64,000 bases of DNA. It comes from Erythrocercus mccallii. Its lineage: Eukaryota > Chordata > Aves > Passeriformes > Dicruridae. Each line of letters starts with the position of its first letter. Within the stretch, counting starts at the first letter, position 1. Shown here one piece after another: positions 48,232-62,000 of the stretch. Where the stretch lies: NCBI GenBank assembly GCA_013397435.1, contig VZRG01000748.1, forward strand, positions 220,410 through 284,409, given 5' to 3'. The position numbers and the translations under genes are program-made. The notes under the pieces are model-generated. The model was given only the letters and a program-made list of their open reading frames with translations, made no database searches and was not told where the DNA came from.

Positions 48232-49774
48232 CAGGCATGATATAACCCCATGAGTGATAAATTAGATCAGATAGGCAAACCCAAACCATAATTACTTAGA
48301 AGTTCTTTGGGACAAAAAGGGGAGTTCATAAAGCTGAGTGCCAGGCACATCTTGCAGGGTTGTACTACACAGAAACATTCTGAAATTAGTATAACAATAA
48401 CAGCATGGCCACAGCCTTCTGTGCACTAAATCATCTCACCTGCAAATACAGTAGTACACATCCATTCCTTATTATCCCAATAAAATCATTCTAAATTGTC
48501 CAAAGAGGAAGAAAAACAGGATGTTCGTAAATGTTCTGACCTAAAACTCCAAATCAGCTATGAATTGTCTCAAAAATATGGGTCAGTATTACATTTTATT
48601 TCTAACCTGACCTGAGCAATCAGACATGCCATATAACTCCATATATATGCAGATATGAATAAGAAAAGTCGTAAAATCATAGTGAATTAAAAGAGGGCAG
48701 ACTCCTTTACATGCTTATGCATACAAAGGTCAAATGTATATCCACATAGTTAAAGAGGGATAAGCATAAGCAACATGTGGGCAATGACAAACACCACATG
48801 TGCAGATGATGGAGACAATGCAAGATGAAGAATACACAAATGTGTACCATATGCTAGATAATCTGCCATGAGAGGAAAGGAGAAATTCACTGTTGGGACA
48901 AAAGTTAGCAGAATTAAATGTCACAGATTTGTCCAGGTAAAGATGCCTATGCCTAAAGAATATAACCTACCAAGCTGTGCAGAGCAGAACAAGGCATTTC
49001 TGAAGTCTCAGGGTACTTGGTATTAACAGCCTATGAACTGTTATTACTTGGGTTTTGATGTGTGCTTGCCTCAGCCAAAGAGGAAAAATAAACTATCCCA
49101 GGCATCCTTCATATTGGTCACCCTGCAGTTTCAAGACCCGTTGGGTGTTCTCCAATCAGTCTAGTCATCCAAACTCCCACCAGGAGCCTTGAAGGGTCAC
49201 AGAATCAGTAAAAATAAAGATACTAGGGATCTATAAAAACTCCTTTTTAATCATATTCTCCAATCCCTATGTAATGTTACTTTATGCCAGGACACAGCTC
49301 CTAAGAAACAGAATTTCACCTTAACTGCCCCTTGCTCTATCTGATCTTGTCAAGAAAGTAAAGTCACTTTGGTTTGAGGATGAATTTGGAGGTGTTGAGG
49401 GAGGGGAGTACCTAACTTTTACCTTAAATATCAGATCCTATTTTGGAAAACAAGATTTGAAGTAGAAATCAAACACATTTGCAAAGAAAGAAAGGGAGAA
49501 TTATTGTAGAATGGAAAGTTAATCACATATGCTATTTGTTTGTCTAAGCATATAAGTTATCCCACACAGACAAAAGAGCAAGATTGCCTATGCAAGGGGA
49601 AAACAAGTGGGAGCCTTCTGAAAGCCTTCCAGCCAGCTGGCAAATTGCCTTAACCGCACACGCGGTATAATGCAGCCAGAATAAAAGAGTTCTGCAGCAT
49701 GTTAATGAGCATTTTTAATGAAAGGTGCATCACATTAGTTCCTTGAAACAGAGGCTTTTCTCTGCTTCCAAGGG

Positions 49775-50010
49775 AAGCTAAGGCTTGTAACAGCCATTTG
49801 TGGCAGATGTTTCTCTAACCTGTCCTTACACTGACAGAGAGTCTGTGGTCTCCACAAGCAATCTATTCCAGTGCTTAGCTATCCTTCCTATTAAAAAGTG
49901 AGGTTTTTCTCCTGATGTTTAACCTAAATCTTCTTGCTGCAATTTATACCAGGAGAGTGTATTTTCTTATTCTCCTACGTGTGCTCTTTTCAGTGTTATC
50001 AGGTCAGTAA
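49775..50010 (-). mobile_element. old CR1 LINE fragment
   Basis: The plus strand has the complement of a diverged CR1 tail: CTATTCCAGTGCTTAGCTAT, then GATGTTTAACCTAAATCTTC and TTGCTGCAATTTATACC. These match the wording of older CR1 subfamilies. Ends are approximate and no ORF survives. Confidence 0.55.
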
Positions 50011-53000
50011 GATATTTTTAACAGAGAGGAGCTGATAGTCTCATTCAGCAGCTATCTTATAAGCCACATTGGCAAAAGCAGCCACCTGTTCAAATGACCA
50101 GCATCCAGTCTCACCTTTTACAAAATCCTTACCCAGATGGGTAGTACGGACAAGTACAAGCTACTCCCATGAATCAACCAAAATCATCCAACAAAAGCAG
50201 AAGTAAATCTCTTGAGTTCCTCTTAATATGGCAAGGTAGGACTTCAAAACGCGAGAGCATCTGGAGAGACTTATAACTAATGTCAACAGATGGGAAACTA
50301 AAACCTCCAAGAAATTTGGTTTTCCGAGGCTAGAAAGGAGAATGCGGTTCTGAATTAAACCAGTTATGTTCAGACATGTTTCTTAGGCAAGATACTCAGC
50401 AGCATAGCACTGGTATTTGGGGTGAAGGCTCAGGAGACAGTCTGAACCTTCAGGTGCTTGTTTTCAACAGGCTGGAGGAAAACTAGCTAGGCAAAGTCTC
50501 CTGATAATTATTATTTTATTCAGGCTCCCGTTTGCACCATGCCTTGCACCACTCTCTTTTCATTTAAAATCTTACCTCAATTCCTGCTCTCCCCATTTGC
50601 TATACAAGAAATGCAAAAGGAACAAAGGGGATTTGGTTTCATCCGCAGAATTAAAAAAAAAGACCATTCCAAACTCACTTAGGACTTGAACTGCTTTCTG
50701 CATTTTCCCAAAAGCTTTATGTTTCCTCCCTTATTATTGGGTTTTTATTTCTTTTTCCCCAGGAGCTGAGGAGTTTATTCATGCCAGTGGGGAAGCACTA
50801 AAGCAACAACAGAGGGCATGAATTAGGAGGCAGAAATTCCCTATTCCACCAAGAATCTTTGTAACATGATCTGCACCCTTGTGGCTTCACATTGTGTAAA
50901 ACTGATATAATGGCATGTTTTTACATCTGGGGTACACTGGGTAGATAAACACAGAAAAGGCCAGGAAGCTCACAGATATTGTGAAAGTGAGGAGGCACAT
51001 ACACATGTCTAGAGCTAGATGAGGGAACATATACAGCATGTATCTATGAATGGTATAAATGTGAAATGTATAAATGTGAAAACTTCCTGTCTTTAACCTT
51101 TGGAAAAATCTTACATAACTTTTACATCTGATTTAAATACATGTAAAATGGAAGATCAAATATAGAAAAGGTAGGATGTTGGACAAGGGGCAGAAAATAG
51201 GACTGTTGTTGGTAATATAGCTGATGGAGAAGCATACCTAACCCCCTTGGGAAGCAGGGAAAGTCCAAGGAGAAATAAGATTCTTGTCAGTAGAATTGGT
51301 ACAGATCCTGAATGAGGACATGGAAAAACCAGAATAACTGGGCAGGACATGAAAATGGCTACTCTAGAACACCATAGAAAGAGCAGTTATAACTGGGACA
51401 TTGCCAATGGAAGTAGGCATTATTCAGGGTACATAAAATAAAGGTAGACCTAGGGGATGCTGTTGTAACCTTAATGCTACAGTACACTGTGAAGAAATAA
51501 ATCATGCATAAATAAAGTAAAATCATTTTGGAGTGAAATAGGTTTTGGAAGGCTGGTGCAAGATATTCCACAAGGACCAAACTACAGAGATCTACTGTAG
51601 CTCCACAGGCTTGGCTTCCAGTCTGGATAGAGGTGTCATTACTGTTTCTAAAGAGAAATTTTATCAGGAACTAAGTTATTATGGGAGTCTTTAGCTTCAC
51701 AGAGATTAGATGGAGAACAAATGCAAATTTTCACAGCAGAATCCTGATGTTTCTTTTCTGGATCTGATAGTTGGAATATTTCTTTACCCCAAAATTATTC
51801 AACAGGCAATAGGCCATGATGTTTTACACTCAGTTTGGCAAAGCAGCAAGCAACTTTACAGAAAAGCTAGTTATCAGAAACAACCTTGGATTGAGCAATT
51901 AGGGGAACAGAGAGCCTGTCTTAAAGAAGGAGATTAAAAAACTTGTCTAATCTAGATAATTGAAAGCCAAAAGGGGATATGACTGCTCTGTATAAATAAA
52001 GGGGGGAGAGATCCACAAGAGAGAAAATAAAGCGATTTTTAAGCAGGAAAAGCAATGCCGGTAGAAGAACAACAGATTGTAAGGAAATTTGCCTTGAAAA
52101 TAAGATCGATTTTAACCATCAGAGGGGGAAATTCTGAAACAGCTGCCCAAAAGTAGCTGTGAAAACAACTAAAAATGGGTCAAAAAGAAGCACAACTGGT
52201 TTGTATAGGGCTATATGATTTTGCTGCCTAGAGCTGAGACATGGGACCAGATGAGCCTTTCCAGTCCAGTGACTATAAGTAAGCAGAAGCAAGAGAAGGA
52301 ATTCCACTGTGAAAAGCCTTTTTCCCTCAATTTTTCAGTCTGAAAATGTCAAAACTCAGTCTTAATCATCATATCCCTGTCCCCTAGCTAACTCACATGA
52401 ACACAAAGACTCATGCAAACGATACCTCCAGCTCCTTTGATCCTACTTCCCTTGTTCAGCAGCAATACCTTCTCTAGTGCCTTGAGAATACAACATTCCT
52501 CTTAGCCTTCACCCAAGCTGGTTAGTTATGACTCTTGCACTAACAGTGCTGACATCACACTCACTACCAAACATATAATTCTTGTGATGCTACAGGTGGA
52601 AAAAGGGTGGAAAAAAAGATGCCACAAAGAGCAAAAATCCCCTATTTACTGACACTTTAAGGTGATTAATTAGCCACATCAGCCAAAGCAGACAAGAATT
52701 GGTTGTGAATGCTCCACGTGTAAAATTAATTAACACAAAAACAATACTCCTTCCTGAACCTCAAGTACACCTTCCACAACCACCTGGGGAAGGATGCTTT
52801 CTTGACTGCACCTGCAGAAACAGGAATTGCTTCTAAAAGCCTTTCAATTAAAAATGTAGGCTGCAGGAGATGGTGTAATTTTCTCCCCTCTATATTTATA
52901 CAGCACCTAGCATATGCCAGAAGGAGAGAGACTGAGCTTAGAATACAGATAGGGTGAGTTACTTGCTCCTGCTTTACAACTCGTTCTGGGAATAAAAGCT

Positions 53001-56000
53001 CTTTGCAGAAACACGGTTTTCCATCTCACTGAGGACTGACATTTACGCAACTCTTGCCATTTTTGCTGAAACATTTCTCTTCTGATGCATTTATATGCCT
53101 TTTGCAGTTGCTAAGGTCCTGTCCCCTGCCATGATTAGCCAGAGAAGGTTAATTAGGTATAGTTTGAGCACTTCTGACTTCTGCAAAGTCAGTGAACTAT
53201 GGGTCTCCACTGGTGTCACAAAAAGGTCAGAGCTGTGAGAATGCCAAAGAGTTTGCCTTGCTAAATCATTCCTCCAAACCAGAAGGCACCAAGAATTCAA
53301 TACAGGTATAAACTAGCCCCTCTGGAAGATGATGGTGTTCTTGATGATAGCATTAACTTAGTATTCCAGAAAGTGGTTCATCCAGACAAGGCTGGCTCAA
53401 GCTGGAGCAGCAGGGACTCCAGAGGGACATATTTATTCAGGGACATCAGTGCTACCTGATGTATACATAAACATGATCTATGGAAATGCAGACTGCAATC
53501 AGCACAGGGATAAGTAGGAGACACGAGGAGAGAGGAAGCTGTTCATGGTAGCGGGGGCTCTGATCTGAGTGGGCTGGAGTATGTAACTCTAAGCTTCTAT
53601 CAGGGGCAAATCAGGTGTTAGGATTTGGGAAAAAGAATTAGAACAAAATTTGTATCTTAAAAAATACTGAAAACTGACTACCATCCAACATAACCCACCT
53701 TCAGCTAACAGGCAGTGACAGCACCTGACTCAGACTCTTACTTAAAAGTGTTGCATACTTAGAGCCATCATGCCTGTCTGAAATGACTGTGTGAGGACAG
53801 GGGAGCTTAATAAATGTTCCAAATTCCAGCAAAATCAGTCTATTCTCATTCTGGTCTGGTAAATAAAATCCAAAGTTGGGGCGCTTATATTGTCCCTATC
53901 ATTGTTCATCTAAGGTGAAAGAAGGTTTCACCTTGAGCATCTCTAGTGCTCTCCTTTGCAGAACTGTGAGGTAGGGAAAAATGTAGCAGAGGTACTGGTA
54001 AGAGTGCACATTCTGTGTCCTAGGCGGTTCAGGAGTCACAAAGGTTTTAAAGAAAATGTATTTTTATGTGCATGTATAGGCATCTAAATGCTTTATGTAA
54101 GCATTTTGCTGTCTCTAGGAATGCATCCGCATCATGCAGGTGTGTGTCTGCATCCAGTATGTGTCCATGCATGTAATGTCCTATCTAATAATTTTTCCTC
54201 TTGGCTTTCCCTGTTGAGTTCTGGGTTTGAGTTTCATTTTGCTGAGCTTTCATTTCTTTCACTGAGAATTTTTTTTCTTCCCCTAAAGCATGTTACACAG
54301 AGGGAGTGATGCTTGCCAATTCACTCTGCAGTCTGGGAAACAGTTTAGAGATTTGGCTGCTAAGTGGGTCCAGTACAGTAGTGTACAAAATCCTGACACG
54401 TGTGCAGTGACACTACTCTTTACACTGATTGAATATCTCTTCCAGAATCTCTTGGGATCTGAAGCTGAAGGAATGTTCAAAAATGCAGCTGCAGAAGGCC
54501 AAAGCCATTTCCTTGTGCTGAGAAAAGCTAAATGTTGAAGCTGGCCCCAGCAGGGTTAGAAGAGGAGGAAACATAAAGAGAGAGGGGGTGAGTTACCTAA
54601 ATCTCACTGTTTTCTGTGCTGTGCAAGCAAAACTGAAGGCATTGCTTGAAAAGCATCTCTGAGAATATCAGGGAGAAATCCTTTACCTTTCAGTAGGGGG
54701 TGTCACAGTGGATGAAACACCTCCCCACCCCACATACAGCAGCCAGAGCCTCTGCCCTCTGCCTGGCAGCCCTGCATTGCCCCTGTGCAGAGTTGCATGC
54801 CTGCCAAGAGCAGCACTGGCATATCTGTATGCATGCCCCTCTGGCAGAGAGATGAGGGGTGCTCAGCTCTCCTCTCACTGCTGGAAAGGGGAGGATCAAA
54901 CCTCTTCCAGAGGAACTACTGCACATGTTGGGAGCCAGATTCCAGGGAAACCAGTTACAAAGCCACAAGTCCCCATTTCTTTCTTCTCCCACCACTGACA
55001 GCACTGGGCTGCTGATTGCAAATGCTGTTCTCATCTGCAGAACACCCTTTGTCTGGATCCTGGGTCTGGATTCACACTGGCACAGCCACAGCCAGCCCCA
55101 CTACCTCCAAATCTTCAGGGTGCATGTCCACAGCTCCCCTCAACCTGGCACATGGCAGGGAGTCTTGTCCAGTGCACCAGGGCCAAGGGGTACCCAACTG
55201 AAATACTGCTCCCAGTTGTCAGCAGATATCCAAACTGAGTTGAAACAACAGGTCTGCTCTGCATCCTGGATCTCTGCCAGGTCTGTTTTCTTGGCTTTGC
55301 AAAGAGACAGGATGGGAAGCAAAGCTGTGGGATAGGAGCAATCAGGGACAGCCTTGCTGCTTTCCCTCTATCCCATGGGGGGTTACTTACTGCATTCTTG
55401 TACCTTTTCTTATCCAAAGTCTCCCTTATCTGCCTCTGTGTGGAAGACATGTAAACATCCTGATGCCCTGATTCAGTTTCTCTCCCTTCTTTCTTTTATT
55501 CACTCAGGTGCTCCCCAATAAACACAGGGGACAGGGAGTGGGGATGGGGGAAAGCAGCAGACAGCCTCCATCTCACCTGTGTAAGCAGAAATGGATGGTG
55601 GTCCCTCATGTCCTGGCTCATCAGCACCCCACCTCCCACCCACAGTTCTGCCTCCTGTCACTGCTGCGCACCATGGACACAGTCCTCACTGCACAGACCT
55701 CTAACCTAACCACTGCCTCCATCATGTCTTTGTCTGGTGCTCCTGTGCCAGGACCAGACAAAGGAGCGAGACCAGTGCAAGCAGTCGAGAAACCTGCATG
55801 GATGGGGGAGTAACTTGCAATGTGACTTCCCCCTATCTCAGCTCCCACTGACTTAGATATGGAATGGTTTTTCCACATCCCAGCAGTGTCCACCTCTGTC
55901 CTGAAATGAACTGCTGGCCCAAGCCACAGCAGTGTGAGCACTGCATGTCTCCACCAGCAGTGGGACTTACCAGAGTACTTCTGCCTGTGCAGCTGCAGAT

Positions 56001-59000
56001 CAACCTCTCATACAGCAGAGACTGCCAAGCCAGATGGGGCCTCCCAGGAGCTAGTGTGGGCTGTACTTTCCAGCTGGAGACTCCTGCCTAAGAAGCTGAA
56101 GCTTCAGACTTTCTGATGGATGAGAACTCCAGAAAGTGCACCCATAAGTTTCAGGACCCCCACCTGACCCACTGCTACAGCCAAGTGCTGGGCTTTGCTT
56201 GAAAACCACAGCATTCTGCCAAGTTTGGGTGAAGCATTAGACAAGACCTGCCAGCTCTACCTACTCCTTAAAGAGAAGACACAACCAGGAGGGAGCTCAC
56301 CAGCAGGACAGCTGGTTCATGGCACACATTTGCATTATTGCCACACTGGCTGTAGCCAGCAAGTGCTCTGTGAGCATCAGGGAGTGATTCTGCCAAAGAT
56401 TTTTTTCCCCTTTCCCATGCCATACACAGGTACTCACACACAGAGGTACCCCCCAGCAGCAGTTTTCTTAAGACCATTTGAGCCTGGAGTCCAAGCAGAA
56501 TTGCCAAGAGCCCAGCTGAGGCCATCTGGGCTGCAAGGCATCTCTGTGCAAAAGAAGCACAATCAGACAGTGGAGGGAGTGTGGAGGGAGTGAGAAACCT
56601 TGAAATCAGTGATTTGGAAAGGAGAGACAAAGCTATGTATTTGCCAACCTCAGCCAGCAAAGAAGAGTTAAGCTAAGAACTGTTTTCTTGGGAGCATAGC
56701 CTTAAATACATAAAATTTTTTCCCTTCTCTCAGACCTGATGGACCTCAGACACACCTACTTTTCATAGTGTGTCATTTTGGGCATAAACATGTCACTACA
56801 AAACAGATCTTGTGCCATTTCTGTGGCCTAAAAGTAGGAGAACAGGCATGACAGAGGTAGTCTTGGAGACATAAGACAAAGCTAAGGCTCTCAGCAGGGG
56901 TCAGGGTATATTTTATAATGACATGTAAGTCCACACACAGAGTGATTTCTGTCAGTCTAAAACTAGGTGGATGACTTTGTGTATTTAAATGTGTGGACTG
57001 CATAGCTACCTCTGTTATAAGGGGATAAGCAGTAAGCCTGTAATTAAGTTCTCTGACATTTTCCATTACAAGAGTCTTCAGGCCAGTTCCCTAAGAAAAA
57101 CCAACATCTCCATATTTTGCAACCGGCATTTCAAAGTCAGCAGGACAAAAACCCTGAGGCTAAAAACATGATTTTTGCTTTGGCCCATCAAATTTCATTT
57201 TGTCTTAGCTGCATTATAAACTGTTGAAAAATCACAATTTCATTTCTGTCACTTCCTTGCAGAAATCCTGGCAGACAGTCCAAACAGCATCTGAGTATAA
57301 ATGTTTTAACAGCTAAACCCAACACCTCAGTAAACAGTGGTGACTCCCCACCTGCACCATGATAAGTACACCGCCTCAGCTTTGGCAGAGCAAGAGAAAG
57401 GCAAACATCCAATGAGGCTACACACAAAATGCGGGCAAATCATCCAGGTTCTCTCCTATCTGTTTAAATGTGCCTCAGTGTGAAAAGGTCACCTGCACTC
57501 CACTACTCAGGATGCAGAAGGAAAGCAAACCACTTTGAGCTTTCATGAATGCCTGTGAAACAAGTACAGGTTAGTCACTGGATTGAACAGTCAGACTCAG
57601 TGCTGAAAGCTCAGCATGCATGAGAATGAACAATTTATTTTACTGAAAAGATTTTGGGGTTTCCTCCTAAGAAACAAATTAAAACACAGCACATATAAAA
57701 AACCTACTACCAAACCACAAAACAAACTGCATTAAGGGTAATTTATTTAGGCTGAAGTATTAGAAAATGGCAGGTTCACAGTTTCCTTTACAGCCTTTCT
57801 TCCATCCCACTTGTGTGTGGACGTTTTGATTCAAATTTTAATTAATGAGGTGCATGCAGCTCTCTCCATGGAGTCCCTCCCTCAACCCTTGTATTTCAAA
57901 GAAACTTGAAGAAGTAGAATTAAGGTGGCCTGGGAAACAAGACTGGAATTTCCTAGCTTGACTTCACAAGTTAAAAATTGAATCACTGTTCTTTTATTTT
58001 CTGTATGTAATTGCTTCTATGGCTTGAATGTACATGAGCTATAACAAAACCAATAAACGGGTGAAGAAAGTATCAGTGAAGACTGAGAAAGATCTATCCA
58101 TGGATCTTCAAGCACTGGCAGAGGAGAGAGGAATAAAGAAACAGCAATGAACATCAAGAAAATCAACCAATGTAGAGATTATGCAATCCTGTTTTATGAT
58201 GAAAAAAGCAGCACTGACCTTTCCAATGAGTTGAATGAGGCAAAGAAAGCAGAAGCCAAATTGGAAAAGGTGCATTGGAGAAAGGTGGAAGAGGGCGAAG
58301 CTGGCAGGTCTGAGACGAAAGGAAAGCACTTATCAGGCTGCCAACAGGTTTGTCATGTTGCAGCAAAAAGGGACTAAGAGAGGGCTGAGGGTTGTACTGC
58401 ATGGAAGGTGAAGACAGGACCAAGCTGGTCTGGTCTGTGTAACCTCAGAGCAGAAGTACCATGGAAGGGGTGGATGCAATGGGGACAGTTACAGTCCACA
58501 TGCCATGTAGCCATGTTAGCCCAGCAAGGCCAAGGTGAGAGCCAAGGCAGCTTGCCAGGCTCACACAGCTGCCTTGCACCATGCTGTGCTAATGCACCCC
58601 TGTGGCACTGCTCTGCGCCATATGGATTTACCATCGCAAGCATATGTCAGCACAGGCAACACATAGCTGTGTTTCACAGGGGAAACTTGCCCTAAGCAGC
58701 TGTGCAGCAGCTGTGCAGAGAGCAGACACTTTCTCCTCAGATGCCCAGGAGTGAAGGGACCCAAGTGCTGGCTGTTATCTTGTCCTGTGTTTACTCTGTA
58801 ACCTTAAGCTGGCCACTGAAGCTTCCTGAAGCTCAGCTCTCCCTCTGTTAAAGGCTCTGAATAATCAGTCCCCTGTTGCAAGGGGTGTGAACATGGACCT
58901 GACAGCTGGGAGTAATTACAAGGGTCAATACAGTAAGGAGATGCCTCTCTCATCCACTCCAGAGGAGCTGTGCAGCTCAGGGCTGCACCTACACCACCTT

Positions 59001-62000
59001 CACATCCCACATCAGAAGAAGACCTCTGCCACAGAGGGGTAAATCCACACACAGAGCAGCTGTGCATGATGGCAGTCAGCATGGGGAATGGTGAGGATTA
59101 ACAACAGAGCAGCAGAACTGCAACTCAGGCATGTGGATCAGCGACTTTAAATGGAACAGCAGGATTTTCTATGGTACTTGCTAAGGACTAGTTTTGATGC
59201 AGGAGATTAACTAAAGCTCAAGAGAACATTCTTGGGTTTTCTACACCTGCTCTGGAAGCTGAAGTGACACAAGTGACCAAGCAGCTGTCTTCCTTGCTCT
59301 CTGAAAATACCTTTCCTGGAAAAGGGAGCATAGCGATGCTCAGGCTGATGCCGTGGTACTCAGCCCTGCCCCTTCCAGCCTCCAGGAAGCAGATGCATCT
59401 CATCTCCCACGGTCAACATGATAAAGCTTAATCAGCTGAGGCCCCTGGCCACAGCTCTCCCTCACAGCTCTGAAGCAGCCACTGTGCCATCCAGGGTCCC
59501 ACACAGTAGTTCTCCAAACACAGGGGTGAGATGTGGGTGGAAGGGAGGGAAAGAAGATGCAGCCTCCTCAGATGGCATCATTGCTTCTCCTGTCCTGCAC
59601 TATTCAGAGCAACCTCCAAGGATGGTCCCCAGCTGTGCCTGAGAGCTCTTGGCTCACCAGTGGAGTGCTGTCTTCCTTAAGGAAATGGAAGAAGTCTCCA
59701 AGATCAGGGAAGGAGAAACAGTCTTGGAGAAAGACTGACCAGCAGTCTCCAGTGACAAGACAGGCACTGTGGTGAGACAGAGCTCCACAGCCAGCCCAAG
59801 GAACATACAAGTGCAAATTTTCCTCAGTGCCAACTTTATAGGCCTGGCTGCTTTATTGCTGTGCCGAGAATATCCAGTAAGCCAGGCCTTACCCTTTTTT
59901 GCAACAGAAAAGATCATGCTTATGACTGAACATTTATCCTTTCCAGTCTGCTGATTATTTCACCAGGCAACCTGAACATTCCATTAATATCATCTATTGT
60001 GGAGCTAAATATATACACTCTCCACATATACAAATACATATAAATACATCTCTCCCTAGCAGAGAATCCCATTAAGTGAATGTTACGCCTCAGCAATTAA
60101 TGAATTCAACAAGCTGAGTTGCCTTTCGCACATGATTAACATTCAAGCAATATCAATCATAACTGCAAAAAAGATTCCAGATTGTCCTACATGCTATCTA
60201 CAAAGAGATTGTTAACACTTAAATCAATGGGCAAATTCAAGTATATTTGCGAACCTCTGGAACCTCATGTTTCAATGATATACAGCCTGTCTTTCAAGTT
60301 ATGGTAGCTATTTCTTGAATGCAAGGACTCAGGCCATCCCTGCTGCCTTATATATCTTTCTGCAACATTTTCTGGATGACAGATCTGTAAAAATGCTTGT
60401 GTCCTATGGGTCAAAAGAGAGCAAATTCCACGACTGAACAGATCAGACTGACTCTAATCACTCAACTCATCAAATGCTTTCCTTCTATTTGTATTCAGTT
60501 GCCAGTTTTCTGTTTTTGTTTATCAATGTGTGTGTGTTTGTGTGCACAGGCGTGTGCTTGTTCTTTCACATATTAATCTTTTTCCAGGACAAGCCTGTTC
60601 ATGCAGCTTCTGCCTCTCAGCATTAGACAACACTGAGCCCTCTAGGGACTGCTCATTCCCTCCTTCTCTAACAATACCCCTCCTCTGCATTCATAAGTCA
60701 ATCCCTAGGGGCAAGTTCTACATAAATAAATATTTAAGTAGCCACTAAACCACAGAAGATGCAGAAAAGCATGTGAGGAACTTGTCTGCAGTATTAAGGG
60801 CACAAAGGAGAAAGAACAAAGGTATGGCTTGGAGGGTTGAGAGCAGACAAGTGATAAGGTTTGAACTGGAAACACAACTATCCCCTTCTCTTCTCTGACC
60901 CAGCCAGCACAGTGGGTTGGTTTTCACCCTGAGACCAGAGCTGATATAATACAGGTCTGCGTTAGTACAGCTGCATAAATCCAAAAGCCAGAATGTGTCA
61001 TACTGGGAGGCTGATAGAGGAAAGAGCCTTTAACTGAACCATCACAGACACGGTTAATTAATCTCACTACTAATGCTGAGTCTTTTCTGGTTTAACTGCT
61101 CCATTGTTCTCCTAGTTTGCTGTCATACTCCAGAAAGAGGCCTCGAATGCTCAGGAGAAGGTTGGAGGCTCCTCTCTGAGGACTGGTTGGGTCTGTCACA
61201 GAGAGAGGCCAGGCATGAGACCCAGACCTGGTTGCTCCTCTGCCTTCTGAACTGGGTACCAGGAGGTTCCTGTCAGAGTTCCTTCCAGGCTCACCAGCTT
61301 AGGGATCCTACATCTACACAGAATTATTTGTACCTATGCCCATTGCACTACAGATTTCACAAGTGTCTATGAGATATCAAAGAATAACATTTGGATCTTT
61401 TCTAGATTCCTTGAGAAACGCTGTTCTGAAAATAGGTATTATAGGGAATAGGGTATACAATTGGCTACTTATATCTCCCATGTAAGACGGCAGTTTGAAG
61501 GGTAATAGCTATGTAAAATATGCCATACTCTAGGAAACCACATACTATTTGTATGCTTCCCAATATATCCAGGAGAGGTAAAAAGCTCTCAGAAAATCAG
61601 TGAAGAGACAGTTTCTTACAGAGTACACTCTAGCAAAATACATAGAGCCCACAGCAGGCACCAGCAGACTTGAAGGACCACTAATATGATCAGAGGGCAT
61701 TATTTGTGCACTGGCGCACAGCTGTTGGAAGGTGATATTTCAGAGAAGTTTAGAGAACTTTACTTCAGGAATATGTCCCAGATTCTTCACTTCTCCAGAG
61801 AGCAGGAAAGGTCAGGGAAGGCCCCCTTTCAGGTTGACTAGTACTATTTTCTCCCCCAGCTACAAAGATGCTGGCTGCTATTTGAGTTGTGGTAAGAAGC
61901 AAGCCATCAGCAAGAGCTTTGGCCCAAAGTGCATGCAATCAGCCAAAGTCACTTCTTCCCTCTGTTTCAGCAATTTCTGCAGCTTTTCCTTCTGCCTCAG

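Noticed and set aside
54859..55335. 158-codon open frame on plus in intron 4, among several overlapping open frames in a GC-richer stretch
   Set aside because: Several overlapping frames on both strands are open for the same reason (few stops), and none resembles a known protein or shows exon signals of its own.
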